Source: Leishmania mexicana MHOM/GT/2001/U1103 (lineage: Eukaryota > Euglenozoa > Kinetoplastea > Trypanosomatida > Trypanosomatidae). From it: a DNA stretch of 64,000 bases. The notes under the pieces are model-generated. The model was not told the DNA's origin. It was given only the letters and a program-made list of their open reading frames with translations, and did no database searches. A program made the translations under genes and the position numbers. Of the stretch, positions 1-10,284 are shown piece by piece. How positions within the stretch are numbered: the stretch's first letter is position 1; every line of letters begins with the position of its first letter. The stretch is taken from the NCBI RefSeq assembly GCF_000234665.1, contig NC_018336.1:182001-246000 (forward strand), in the 5' to 3' direction.

Positions 1-3000
1 GTAGAGGGACGTGGCCACGTCGCAATCCGGCCAGAAGTCGCTCACGATGAACTCCGCCCAGCTTTGCGCAGGCGAAGGAGATGTACTCGCGCGGGTCACC
101 ACATCCGCCGCGTCACGCGCCGACAGCGTCAAAGAGAGCAGCGGCGCAGCCACTGACACTGCGGTACGCCACCTGCCGCTCCACAAGCCGGTAGCCTCAA
201 AGCGGCGCAGCTCGGCGTTGAGCTGCGTTGTTAGTGGAGCGTTGAGAGACCGCGCGTGCGACTCCTTTACCAGAGCTGCGAGAGACGCAATATCGCTCAG
301 CTGCCACGCTACTTGCGTGTTGCGTGCGCCGTTCCGCCTCCCCCTCTCCTGCTCCTCGTCCATGAGGGCCTTGCCGGAGTCGAAGAGAAACTGGGCAACC
401 GAGGCCGGCACGGTAGACGTGGCGACTGCGGGACGCAGCAGCAGCGGCGTGGAGCAGTACAGAAACCCCTCGTTGAGCTGCTGATACAGCCGACGAGCCT
501 CTGCTGCAATGAAGCTCGCCTCATCCAGCAAGCTGCCCCCGGCGCGTCCGCCGGCATAGGTGGAGAAGAGCTGCTCCACAGTGGCGCAACGCAACGCAGT
601 GACAATCTGCTTAACAGACGCCATCGCGTGTTTGATGCCGCCCTGCACGCTGCGTTGCTGCTCCTGACGCGCGGCTGCGTGCAGCTTGCCTCGCACCAGC
701 GCTGAGGCGTAGAGAACGGCGGTTTTGCCGCTCCCCGTACACCCATCGACCACTCTCACCGAGACAGGAACCCCGCTGCTCCCTTGCGCCGCGACGCCGG
801 TGCCATTTCTGGAGACGCCGGCGCCGGCGGTGAGGGAGTGGAGAGCTTCGACCTGTGCTGAGGAAAAGCCGACAGCCTCGTTTACAGAGGCCAGAAGGGT
901 CTGCAGTGAGGTGAGCGTCCCATCGGCCAGCCGCTTTCCGCTCGCACCAGACGACGTCGAAGACACGGCGGCATCTATCCCACTGCCGGTGCCAGACAGC
1001 AGGGCAGCGACTGGAGCTGTGAGAGACGACAAGTAGCGCTGCATTGGGACGGCACCATCTGTGAAGTGCTCGGTCCAGAGGCCCGAGACCGCGTCCGCGC
1101 CAAACGGCTGGCCTGAGCTGCGGCTGCCGCCGCGACCGTTTGCAGTGCTGATGCGGCCCTTGCTGTTCAAGCCCGCCTCCGCCTGCCGTACACTGACGGA
1201 CAAGGCGTGAAGGCGACGGAGGCAGTCAAGGTACGTCAGGGCTGGCGTGCCGGTGGGAAGGAGCCGCTCCGGCGGCGCGGCGGCTGTTGCAGAGAGCAAC
1301 GCCGCGCGCCGACGTCGAGAACCGCGTCGCTGATGCCCCGCCGCCTCTGCCCCTAACACGATCCACGCTTGTGCCTGCCCATCCTCTGCAGCCGCGGCGC
1401 TCGTGAGGACGAAGTCTGCGAGCATGTCCGCATCACGCAGCACGTGTGCCGTCATTCGAGAAGAGGGGGTGGAGGCGCTGCTGCCCTTTTCCCCGGCCGA
1501 CCGGTCACTTGTCGCGTGCGTGAGCAGCAATGGAAAGATGACCCACTCGCCATTGAGCTGTACCACGGCATAGGCGAAGAGGGAGGCATCCGTGTCTGAC
1601 ACTCGGGCCGACTGCAGCGCTGACACGAGCGCTTTTATCTCGTCTTGGTGCCGCCGCTCGCGAGAGCCTTTCACACACAAGTGAACCGGCAGACCAAAGG
1701 CTGCGTAGTGCTGCACCTCCGCCAGTGAGTACGCCGCCAGTCCGCCAGACCGCGGGCCCACAGCCTCCACACCACTCACACGCACAGCTATGACCCCCTC
1801 GACACGACCTCTGCACAGCTCCTCCGAGCCGCCAGACAGCTTCGTCACGCGTCGCACCGCTCGCGCGGTGCTGCCGTACAGTTCAGCGTAGGCTGCCAGC
1901 GCAGTCCCGCGGATAAACTGCTGGACCTCACGGCTGAGGTACGGATTGTAGGTGCGCCGTAGAGCCGTCAACTGCTCCGCCACCGCGCGATCTTGCAAGT
2001 GCCGCCCGTCGTGGATGCGTTGTAGGGTGGGCGGAACAAGAAGCTCGGCAAGGGTGTCTGTCACGTCGTCGCTGGCGCCGCTGCGGTTAGCGTCCAAGCG
2101 GTCGTGCGAGCGTCGCACATCGTCCTCGAGTTGTAGCCAGCGCAGCACCTCCTTCAAGATGCCGGTGGCAGCCACCGCTTCGAGCACCTCGGAGATTGTC
2201 TCCTCCGACCCACTCACATCCATCGCGGCTTCTTTGCTGCGTCCGCTGTGGGACTGCTGCAACCACACATGAGAGAGGCGGGCGAGGACCAACTCCACAC
2301 CGTTGCAGGCTTGCCGAGCACTGCGTCGCACCTCGGCTGTAGCGAGGGAGGCGTCCATCGAAACAGCGCCGCTATTGCTCGCGTACTGCAACCCCAGAAG
2401 TAGGCAAGAGTGCAGTGTGTTCGCCATCAGCTGCCGGGTAGACGCGACGGAGTCCGCGGCAACCAGCTGCATCGCCACCTGCGAAGCCCCGTCCACATAC
2501 AGCGGGGACGCAAGAAAGAGATATGCCAACCGTTGGCACAGCCGCGGCAGGCGCATGGCCGACTCCACATGCAGGAACACGGCGAGTAGGGCGCGCAGGG
2601 CAAAGCTGACCGTGCGCCGCAGTCGGTCGAGCGTCTTGGCATCGGCGCCACGCATGACGTCCGGTTTAATGCTTAGCAACATCGGGAGCTGCAGCGTGCG
2701 CCGCCAGCCCTCGCGGCCAGCGTTGCCCCCAGCGCCTGGCGACGAAGACGCTGCCGCTGCTTCGAGGAAGGTGAGCTGCGCGAGACCTGGTGGCTGCTCC
2801 AGTAGCGTCGCCACCCAGCGCACCACGACCGCTATGCTCCCCTCCACCGCTTCACGCCAGAGATCGACATCTGAGGCTGTGAAAAGAGATGTGTTGTATG
2901 TTATGAATTCCTGGTGCGTCGCCCAACCCGCACCAGACGCCGCTCCGCTATCGCTGGCAGTCGCAGACGCCTCGGTGTCGTTCTTTAAGGGTCGCTTCGG

Positions 3001-3585
3001 TTGGCAGCGAAGCAGCAGCAGGTCGGCGGGATGTGCAACGGCAGTGTCTCCTATCTCTGCCGGCTGCATAGCGGATTCCCCGTCAGCGCCAGCGACGTCC
3101 ATGAGCAATGACGAGGCGCTGGCTGCTTCACTCCCCGCTGTCGAAGGTTGCGGAGCCGCGAGCACCAGCGTGCGGCCATCATTCGCCACCAGCTCCACGG
3201 TGAGCAGGCGCAGCAGGGATCCTTCCTCACTGCACTGGAGAAGTTGCTGATACACCAGCTCCTTTGTGAAGCCACCCAGGCACACAGAAATGTCCTCTTC
3301 CATCAGCGTCGCAACGTCCACCCCTGTCACCGAGGCGCTCGCGTGGGACAAGGTCTGAGTTGCTGACGTGGGGGTGGCGGTGGTGGCACCGAGAAGCCGC
3401 GACACGAGTGCCGCCCGCTCCGCCTCCAGCGATCCACTTCGACGGGAGGTGATGCCGAAGATGACCTCGAAATACAACGCGTAGGGAGACGACGACGCGC
3501 TGGGGGCGGCAGAGGCAACGCCGGAAGCATCATACGCTCCCGCGCGTTCCGAGGCCACATCCGCCTCCTCACGGAAACGCTTCAT
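1..3585 (-). CDS. Large P-loop protein, SF1-helicase-like (C-terminus beyond window)
   Basis: The frame is open without a stop from an ATG at 3585 to the window edge, giving 1195 codons, so the protein is longer than shown. A Walker A motif GCTGSGKT lies at residues 948-955 (K954), preceded by a beta-strand-like VRVVD. About 45 residues upstream is SSAQVEAL, which resembles the Q-type motif before the P-loop of superfamily 1 (UPF1/senataxin-like) helicases. The first ~900 residues show no domain I recognise, apart from Ala/Ser-rich linkers typical of Leishmania. A predicted polypyrimidine tract and AG acceptor near 3670-3658 lies about 73 nt before the ATG and supports this start. The helicase motifs that would settle the family (DExx, motifs III-VI) lie off the window. 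The P-loop is seen; the helicase family is inference. Confidence 0.6.
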   Translation of the reverse strand, partial: MKRFREEADVASERAGAYDASGVASAAPSASSSPYALYFEVIFGITSRRSGSLEAERAALVSRLLGATTATPTSATQTLSHASASVTGVDVATLMEEDISVCLGGFTKELVYQQLLQCSEEGSLLRLLTVELVANDGRTLVLAAPQPSTAGSEAASASSLLMDVAGADGESAMQPAEIGDTAVAHPADLLLLRCQPKRPLKNDTEASATASDSGAASGAGWATHQEFITYNTSLFTASDVDLWREAVEGSIAVVVRWVATLLEQPPGLAQLTFLEAAAASSSPGAGGNAGREGWRRTLQLPMLLSIKPDVMRGADAKTLDRLRRTVSFALRALLAVFLHVESAMRLPRLCQRLAYLFLASPLYVDGASQVAMQLVAADSVASTRQLMANTLHSCLLLGLQYASNSGAVSMDASLATAEVRRSARQACNGVELVLARLSHVWLQQSHSGRSKEAAMDVSGSEETISEVLEAVAATGILKEVLRWLQLEDDVRRSHDRLDANRSGASDDVTDTLAELLVPPTLQRIHDGRHLQDRAVAEQLTALRRTYNPYLSREVQQFIRGTALAAYAELYGSTARAVRRVTKLSGGSEELCRGRVEGVIAVRVSGVEAVGPRSGGLAAYSLAEVQHYAAFGLPVHLCVKGSRERRHQDEIKALVSALQSARVSDTDASLFAYAVVQLNGEWVIFPLLLTHATSDRSAGEKGSSASTPSSRMTAHVLRDADMLADFVLTSAAAAEDGQAQAWIVLGAEAAGHQRRGSRRRRAALLSATAAAPPERLLPTGTPALTYLDCLRRLHALSVSVRQAEAGLNSKGRISTANGRGGSRSSGQPFGADAVSGLWTEHFTDGAVPMQRYLSSLTAPVAALLSGTGSGIDAAVSSTSSGASGKRLADGTLTSLQTLLASVNEAVGFSSAQVEALHSLTAGAGVSRNGTGVAAQGSSGVPVSVRVVDGCTGSGKTAVLYASALVRGKLHAAARQEQQRSVQGGIKHAMASVKQIVTALRCATVEQLFSTYAGGRAGGSLLDEASFIAAEARRLYQQLNEGFLYCSTPLLLRPAVATSTVPASVAQFLFDSGKALMDEEQERGRRNGARNTQVAWQLSDIASLAALVKESHARSLNAPLTTQLNAELRRFEATGLWSGRWRTAVSVAAPLLSLTLSARDAADVVTRASTSPSPAQSWAEFIVSDFWPDCDVATSLY

Positions 3586-4688
3586 GGGCAAGCGGGAGGG
3601 AAGAAGAGTAGAGACTGCAACCGGTTATCGTCGCACTGCAGGAAGCGCTCTGCTGAGCTGCAGAAAGAAAGGCGAGGGGGGGCAATGGAGAGGGCAAAGT
3701 GGCACGGGTAGAGACACGCGAACCACGACGCCGTTCCACTGATGCCGCGCTTCGTGAGACGATCCGCTGGGCGTGCTCTATGAGGGCACCTACCACCGTG
3801 TGCGTCGCCGTGAACGGGCGGGGAAGTGTCTACCTACCGTGTGTGGGCTGAGGGCAGCGGATAGAGCAAAGGAAAGGAGAAAAAGAGTGAGGCACGGCTG
3901 CACAACAAGCTCGATCCAGTACGAAAGCGAACACCAAGAAGGCCGTGCGTGTTTGGGTGTGCTCTGCCCCCGACCAGACGTCGTTAGTACGACTTAACTG
4001 ATAGCCAAAATACACAGGCACGCACGCACACACGCGCACAGCCGGAGACACAACACGGGGGGGATTGAAAGGGCGGAGGCCCAGGTTAAGACGAGCTGAG
4101 CATGCGCGAGCGCACGGCGCACGTATGTGCGTGTGTGCCATCAGAAGAGAAGAGACCCAGAGAGGCAACAGGAGGAGAGGGAGAGACAGAGGTGCAAGGA
4201 CACGAAGAGATGCACAGATGTGGAGAAAGCCTGGCGCAAAACCATCAAAATACAGTGCCGCGCCGACCGCATCCTGGTGCGGCCATCTGCGGAGCCGTGA
4301 ACCGTCGCAGCCACCGGCGTAGCGCGACAGTGGCACCGATCCGTGGCGTCGGGCACCTGAAAGTGAAGCACACAGTGTAACTAAGCGTCCGTTTGTGTGT
4401 CAGTAATTTTCCGTGTGGTGACGACTGTGCGGTGGCAAGAGGGGGAGGGTAGTTGACTGGGTCAAGTGCGGGCGGCGTTGGACATCCCCCACGATGTCGC
4501 ACCAGCCGCATCGCGCGTTCGTGTTTCGGGGGAAGGGAAAGACACGATGAGAATAAGAGAGAGTCCACCTCACGCCCCGCAGCGCACGTACATTTGTATG
4601 CTGATGCAGCGAGCGGCCGCACACGGGAGGAAGAGGAGGGACGATACGCACCAGTATGTCGGTGCAGTTGTCGTCAGGTACCTGACGT

Positions 4689-4862
4689 TTGCCCATTTCT
4701 CAACGCGTCCCTTCCACACCCGCAGCAGGTCAGCAAACATACGCATGCACAGCCGCCGCTCACCCCGCGCCAGCGGCAGCACGGCTACATCCTCGACGTC
4801 TAGGACAAGTCGTCCCGCCATCGAATCGGGGCCGTGCGCCTCACGCGCTCCTCTGGCCCCTT
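4689..4862 (-). repeat. 174-bp dispersed repeat, copy 1 (SIDER-like)
   Basis: This 174-bp sequence recurs at 10285-10458 with the same length and about five substitutions. On the minus strand both copies keep an open frame containing VLDVEDVAVLPLARGERR. In this copy it follows the 422-bp repeat on the minus strand after a 128-bp spacer. Position behind a gene and sense orientation fit the short degenerate SIDER retroposons of Leishmania, but I assign that family by context only. Confidence 0.7.
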
Positions 4863-4990
4863 TTGTCAAGGCACATGGCACAGCAGAAAACAAAAGTGTG
4901 TGACAAATGGCTGAAGTCATTAGACGTGTGGAACGGCATGAGGGCCAGAGACAAGGAGGGAGAAGAGTGTCGTGTTGTTCCTCCCCAGCG

Positions 4991-5412
4991 TGTGCCCGCT
5001 CTCTGCCGTCCAACACGAGTCCCAGCTCCACACCGCCCCAGCACGTCACAGGCCCCATCCCGCCCAGCGAAGCAGCGGCGCACACGCGGTACAGCAATGC
5101 GTCCACACAGTCATCTCAGCACCGCCTCCGCCTCAAGCCCTCACCACCACCACGGCCGCCTCGCAGGTCGCTCAGACGCAACGTCGTCCACGGCCTGCCA
5201 TCCGACACCAGCAGCGACACATCGCTCCCACCCCTCCCCACGTCGCAGGCACCTGGCCCTGTCACCACCAGGGGTGGCGCGGCAGTTGGCAGGGATAGCT
5301 GGGGGGTTGCGTCGCTTCCATCCAGGGAGAGAGTCGGTGTGCGTGCACTGGGCCCTGAGCTGCCACGCACCAAGAGGCTTACCCACATACACACACACCG
5401 TCGTCATCAGGG
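4991..5412 (-). repeat. 422-bp dispersed repeat, copy 1 (SIDER-like)
   Basis: This sequence is nearly identical to 7710-8130 and 23581-24002; copy 1 and copy 3 differ at about seven positions. Read on the minus strand it begins CCCTGATGACG and ends GCGGGCACA. It lies about 150 bp behind the RtcB stop, in sense with that gene, where SIDER2 elements are commonly found. The CCCTG start recalls ingi/L1Tc-clade retroposons, but this is from memory and unverified. Confidence 0.75.
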
Positions 5413-5566
5413 AGTGCGTGCGGAGTAAGAGGACATAACAGAGGTCAGGTGCTGGAAAACGGCCGATGACGCGCAGACGCGGCGCACCCTTTCACTCCTC
5501 CGTTAAGGAGTGCGTGTGTATCGGTGAGGAGGCGGCAGAAAAGGGGGTTGTGGCGCACGACACCCC

Positions 5567-7033
5567 TCACCCTTTCACACATAGCACTTGCCGCAATACC
5601 GTGACCACCTCTACAAGGTCGTCCTGAGCAGCCATGACAGCATCGATGCTCTTGTAAGCAGCAGGTGTCTCGTCCAACACGCTGCTGTCCTTGCGGCACT
5701 CGATGCCCAGTGTAGCAGCCTCATGGTCCGCCACAGTGAATCGCCGGCGCGCCTCGCCGCGGCTGTAGCGGCGCCCAGCACCGTGCGAGCAGGAGCAGTA
5801 GCTTGCGGCGCTTCCCTTGCCTCGCACGATGTAGCTGCAGGCCCCCATGGACCCCGGAATCACGGCGAGCTCACCCATACGTGCAGAAGTAGCACCCTTG
5901 CGAGTAAGCCACACATCTTGCTCGCGGAACGCCCCCTGGCCTGGAGCGCTGGCCGCATGGCCCTCTTGTCCTTGCTCTCGAATGGGAATACGAATGCGCT
6001 CCACGTAGTTGTGGTGGCAGTTCACGGCTGCTTGAACTGTTGTGAAGGGAGTGGCGATGCACCCTCGCATGGCTACCAGTACAGCGTCAAGCATCAACTG
6101 ACGATTCCACCACGCGTACCGCTGCGCCCACTCCACCGCAAAGATGTAGTCGCTGAAGTGCGCCGTGCCTTCGTCGAGATAGGCGAGGTCGGCATCAGGG
6201 AGGTGAAGCATGCGCGCCTCCATGTCCTTCTTGGCCAGTTCAATGAACAAGGACCCAATGCGGTTGCCCACGCCGCGCGACCCGGAGTGTAGCATCACCC
6301 ACACGTGCTTCCGGGGAAGCTGGTCATCGAGGCACAGCTCAATAAAGTGGTTTCCTGTGCCGAGTGTGCCGAGGTGGTTGAGGTTATTTGTGTTCTCCAC
6401 TTGTGCGTGTCGGCGGCACAGCTCCTTGAAGTCATCAGCGAGGTGCCTCTTCCACACCTGCTGCACATTCGTCGGCACACTATTGCGCCAGCTGCCGGCG
6501 TCTGCGCCGCTATAACCGCCGTGGGTGCGACCGTGTGGGACACCCAGCTCAATCGCCAGTCGAAGGTCTTCCAATGAGTTCGGAAGATCCTCTGCAGTGA
6601 GGGAGGTCTCCACCGCAATCATGCCACACCCAATGTCAACACCCACACATGCTGGTATAATCGCGCGCACCGTGGGCAAGACCAACCCGACGGTGCACCC
6701 GATCCCAGCGTGCACGTCCGGCATGACAGCCACAGGTGCTGGAATAATGTGCGGGCTCATGCGAGAGATGCGGTGTAGCTGTTCGTTCGCGGTCCGCTCC
6801 ACCTCCACACCCCTGTGCCAAACTCGAACTTCGACCGCACTCGAAGGGTCGCTGATGACCTCGTACTTTGAAGGGGGTCCAAGTGCGTCGCGAGCGGCTA
6901 ATGGTACATCTGCATGATGACGCCGTCCTTCATTCATGCGGCAGGCAAACAAAGACAGCCGACGGAGAAGACGTGCGCCATCTCCCTCGGCAATGCGCCG
7001 TCGATGCAGGAAGAGCGACAGCGTTCCCATCAT
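5567..7033 (-). CDS. rtcB: RNA-splicing ligase RtcB, bacterial type
   Basis: RtcB ligates RNA 2',3'-cyclic phosphate (or 3'-phosphate) ends to 5'-OH ends using GTP and Mn2+. All core motifs are visible in the 488-aa reading: DVH at 106-108, GVDIGCGM at 131-138 with the metal-binding Cys136, GTGNHF at 225-230, HSGSRG at 249-254, NCHHN at 338-342, RKGA at 378-381, and SCSHGAGR at 414-421 with the guanylate-accepting His417. The C-terminus RQVLCVKG and the NCHHNY motif match the Escherichia coli-like branch rather than the archaeal/metazoan HSPC117 type, so bacterial transfer is likely. A roughly 20-residue insert follows NCHHNY. The first 32 residues are Arg-rich and could be a mitochondrial presequence; an alternative ATG at 6937 (residue 33) would remove it. 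Confidence 0.93.
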   Translation of the reverse strand: MMGTLSLFLHRRRIAEGDGARLLRRLSLFACRMNEGRRHHADVPLAARDALGPPSKYEVISDPSSAVEVRVWHRGVEVERTANEQLHRISRMSPHIIPAPVAVMPDVHAGIGCTVGLVLPTVRAIIPACVGVDIGCGMIAVETSLTAEDLPNSLEDLRLAIELGVPHGRTHGGYSGADAGSWRNSVPTNVQQVWKRHLADDFKELCRRHAQVENTNNLNHLGTLGTGNHFIELCLDDQLPRKHVWVMLHSGSRGVGNRIGSLFIELAKKDMEARMLHLPDADLAYLDEGTAHFSDYIFAVEWAQRYAWWNRQLMLDAVLVAMRGCIATPFTTVQAAVNCHHNYVERIRIPIREQGQEGHAASAPGQGAFREQDVWLTRKGATSARMGELAVIPGSMGACSYIVRGKGSAASYCSCSHGAGRRYSRGEARRRFTVADHEAATLGIECRKDSSVLDETPAAYKSIDAVMAAQDDLVEVVTVLRQVLCVKG

Positions 7034-7650
7034 CGCGTGCCCATCACGTGTGTATATATGGAGGAACGCGCCTCTAAATGAGGGCGCAGTGTCTGCAATG
7101 AGTGAGCGCGAGCATGCAACCGGATGTCTTTGTTGCAGAGATCAGAAGAGGGAGATGAGGAAGGAGAGGAGGGATCTCCAACACAACGTATCCCCCGCAG
7201 GTCACAGACACGCGCACAAACGCCGTCCCAGGAGAGTTGTGCAGATATAGATTCAGGGCACCGCAAAGGGCGTATCGAGCGCCAAGGCAAGGTCAGCAAA
7301 GACCATATTGGCGCAGCCACGTCAGTCTGCAATGAGGCAGCCGCGCCGCCACCGCCATCCACCCGCCGCGCGCATCACGCGGTGCGACTGCGCTCTGCAC
7401 CTCTGCGTGTTCTCGGAAGAGAAGAAGAAAGACTTCACGTCAAGAGTGTTCGTTGTGCTTTCACGCACAGCGCCTCTCCGACCCGCATCCGATGAGGGCG
7501 CCACGGGCTGCAGGAAAGAAAAAGATCCCTCCGGTTGTCCTTGTGCTTGTCTGACGGGGAATGCGCGTCGCCACTATCCCCAGCCCATACAAAATAGGGC
7601 AGGTGTCGTTCAACGCCCACCTCATACCTCCGCGGTTTTTGTGCCATCAT

Positions 7651-7667
7651 TATATATATATATATAT
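7651..7667. repeat. (TA)n microsatellite
   Basis: Uninterrupted TA run about 40 bp from one edge of the second 422-bp repeat. It lies in the presumed 3' UTR of the zinc-finger gene. Confidence 0.9.
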
Positions 7668-7709
7668 CTGTAAAGCAGTTGCGGTTGCGTGGAGGTTTCT
7701 CATATAGCG

Positions 7710-8130
7710 TGTGCCCGCTCTCTGCCGTCCAACACGAGTCCCAGCTCCACATCGCCCCAGCACGTCACAGGCCCCATCCCGCCCAGCGAAGCAGCGGCGC
7801 ACACGCGGTACAGCAATGCGTCCACACAGTCATCTCAGCACCGCCTCCGCCTCAAGCCCTCACCACCACCACGGCCGCCTCGCAGGTCGCTCAGACGCAA
7901 CGTCGTCCACGGCCTGCCATCCGACACCAGCAGCGACACATCGCTCCCACCCCTCCCCACGTCGCAGGCACCTGCCCCTGTCACCACCAGGGGTGGCGCG
8001 GCAGTTGGCAGGGATAGCTGGGGGGTTGCGTCGCTTCCATCCAGGGAGAGAGTCGGTGTGCGTGCACTGGGCCCTGAGCTGCCACGCACCGAGAGGTTTG
8101 CCCACCCATACACAAGCGCCGTCATCGGGG
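7710..8130 (-). repeat. 422-bp dispersed repeat, copy 2 (SIDER-like)
   Basis: Near-identical to the copy at 4991-5412 until about 8105, after which the edge diverges. It lies about 600 bp behind the stop of the zinc-finger gene and in sense with it. The 174-bp partner found with copy 1 is absent here, so the two units can exist separately. Confidence 0.75.
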
Positions 8131-8726
8131 CGCAGTGGTGCTAACAGCAGAAAAAGGTAACCCTTGACGTGGTGTGCTGAAAGGATCGCAGGATGGAAGA
8201 AAAAAGCACCCAAGCCGCTGCCCCCCCCCATCGCAGTCACCAGCAGCTCCAGCAAGCATATAGCCTGTCGGTGGCCCGGCCGAGGACTGCAGCGGGCAAG
8301 AGCAAAGACCTTGAGATGGGGGAAAAATGCTAACGCGCCATGTACGAGAGCAGTCGCCAGTACACCTCTCTGTGCTCACGAACAGCGGTTGGGGTGCCCT
8401 GTTTTGCCTAGAACTGAAGAAGGGTTGGGGATGCCCACGCTCTGTCTTGCTCGCTCCATGCGAATGCGGCGCACCCCGTGTCGCAGTACCAAGATCAAGA
8501 ACATGTCGAGAGCCACGGCAAGACTTACACGACCACGAGCCCACAGCGACAGCGAGAGGTGCCCAGAGATGTGTTGCAGGAAGGAGAAAGAAAACGCGCA
8601 CACGTGTGCACCGTCTTCGCGCCTTTCCCTCATCACTCATCACTTCACCCGCATACGTGCATGGAAAGCGAAACACGCGCACCGAGTAGCCACCTCACAC
8701 CTCCCCCATTGTGATATTTTGCACTC

Positions 8727-9161
8727 CTAAGCAGGAGTGCGCGCCTTTGACGGAGAAAGCGCATCGACGCTCTCCAAAGCAGGGGATGCGGCGGATATAG
8801 GCACGCCCTCCTCCGCTCTACCACGTGGGCGTTGAAGTATTAGTCCAGCGTTCTGGAGGTGATCCTCCAGCATCGCCTGCCGGCGGATGCGAAACGCTTT
8901 CCGCGTGCAATCTTTGCATCCGGGATTTCCCCTGAGGAGGTAATGGTTGGGGCAGCACCGGGTGCACAGCTGGCGACCGCACCAGTCGCAGTTGGTACTC
9001 CAGCAGAACCACCCAAAGTACTCGCCGCAGTCCTCGCAAAGCTCGCGGTCGTGAGGGCGGCTTTCCTCCGGGGCTGCCGTGTACTCAATGGGCGGAATGG
9101 CTGCCTTGACATCATCTGGCACCTCATCATGCGTGCGCAGCAGATCAAACGATTGACCCAT
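8727..9161 (-). CDS. Small Cys-rich zinc-finger protein (FYVE/RING-like spacing)
   Basis: The product is 144 residues, read from the ATG at 9161 (MGQSFDLL); the reading frame extends seven codons further only through a TTG. The centre has eight or more Cys in paired spacing, CEDC, CDWC, CTRCC and CKDC, with an R/CxxCC core resembling the treble-clef pattern of FYVE-type fingers, although the canonical RRHHCR motif is missing. The N-terminus and C-terminus are polar and probably disordered. I cannot assign a lipid-binding or ubiquitin role. The stop codon lies inside a perfect 8-bp inverted repeat (8721-8740). Confidence 0.75.
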   Translation of the reverse strand: MGQSFDLLRTHDEVPDDVKAAIPPIEYTAAPEESRPHDRELCEDCGEYFGWFCWSTNCDWCGRQLCTRCCPNHYLLRGNPGCKDCTRKAFRIRRQAMLEDHLQNAGLILQRPRGRAEEGVPISAASPALESVDALSPSKARTPA

Positions 9162-10284
9162 GTTGAGAGGCGACACACGCAAGCACGCTCACCTACTCAG
9201 CAAGGCAAAGGGCAAACAAATTCAGGCGTAGCAGACAGGCGGGTGCGCTACAGCCAGCAGTGACGTGTGGTCCGCAACGCAAAGCGATGAGTGTGTCGCA
9301 GCGAGCAAGTGGGTGCCGACCGCTGCCCACAATGGAGGCAATACAATCCGCCAGGAAAAGACCCAACGGAAGACAGGTGAATGCAGCAGCGACAAGGGAC
9401 ACGGAGCACAGAGCAAAGAGGGAGGGTGAAGGGTGAAGAGGCCAAAGAGATGCGCAGATCCGCTAGAGAGGAGGCGGCGGCATGGGCACAAGTCCTTTAT
9501 TGCTCCTCGTGTACAACTGATGGGAAAACGAACGCACACGCGCACTTCCCTCTGCGATCCGTGAGAGAGGAAAGGGAGAGGGAGGGAGGGAGGGAGAGAG
9601 AGAGCAAAGTTCCCCGCATCACCCGATACACACACACATACGCAAAGAAACGGAAGCGTCATCTGCGCTGCGGCGTGGAATGCGTTCAGGACGGCCGGCG
9701 TGAACGTGTTGTGCCAACATCACCCACCACCTAAGGTGTGCGTGTGCGTGCGTTGCTCTTCTTGTGCGTTGTAAGGTTTCGTTTGTTGTTCCTACACGAG
9801 GTTACGCTTTCGTCCGCTTCTCTTCCTCTCTGTGGTTGAGCAGCAGACACGTCCACGTCCTGCCACTGCTTTTCGCGCCTCTACAACGTCCTCAATGCAC
9901 ACAAGAAGAGCATCACGACTCGCTCTCGTGTGCCGACTTCGCCTACGCCGCTCTCCTTTGGCTATCCCGTCAGACACACACTTGCGTGGCTATCACGCTC
10001 TTCTATCAGTCAAACAATGCTCTCTTCACTGCACACAAGTGCACTGACACACGCGCCTCCTGCGCTTTGTCGGCTCTTGTCGCTCTGAAGAGCAACAAAG
10101 GCTGAGAAGTGCAGTGTCGAGCGAGTGACAGCTTGGGAAGTAACGCAGCGCAGCCGATGGGTGTAGGACCTGCCGAGAGTGGCATCGATCGCCAAGTTGC
10201 TTGCGCACCACTGGCGCGACTAGGGAGGTGAGACAAAGCTACGTCACGTGGTAACACACACAATAACAGGAGAACTCGTTGGGG

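Larger units (their letters stand above)
3586..5566. other. Intergenic region between RtcB and the P-loop gene
   Basis: About 2 kb without a supported gene. It should hold the 3' UTR of RtcB and the 5' UTR of the gene to its left. It contains the 422-bp and 174-bp dispersed repeats, listed separately, and purine-rich stretches that are polypyrimidine tracts on the transcribed minus strand. A 7-bp inverted repeat, CACTCCT/AGGAGTG, lies at 5493-5512 close behind the RtcB stop. The short ORFs in both directions are shadows of repeats and low-complexity sequence. Confidence 0.6.
7034..8726. other. Intergenic region between zinc-finger gene and RtcB
   Basis: About 1.7 kb with no supported gene. 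It includes the second 422-bp repeat (7710-8130), a (TA)n tract at 7651-7667, and purine-rich sequence near 7140-7175 that is a polypyrimidine tract on the minus strand and a plausible trans-splice signal for RtcB. Confidence 0.6.

Noticed and set aside
2303..3250. Plus-strand ORF of 315 codons
   Set aside because: Shadow of the large minus-strand P-loop gene, Ser/Arg/Ala-rich and opposite to the cluster direction.
4689..5438. Plus-strand ORF of 249 codons over the repeats
   Set aside because: It is His/Pro/Ser-rich and reproduced wherever the 422-bp repeat occurs, so it reflects the repeat, not a gene.
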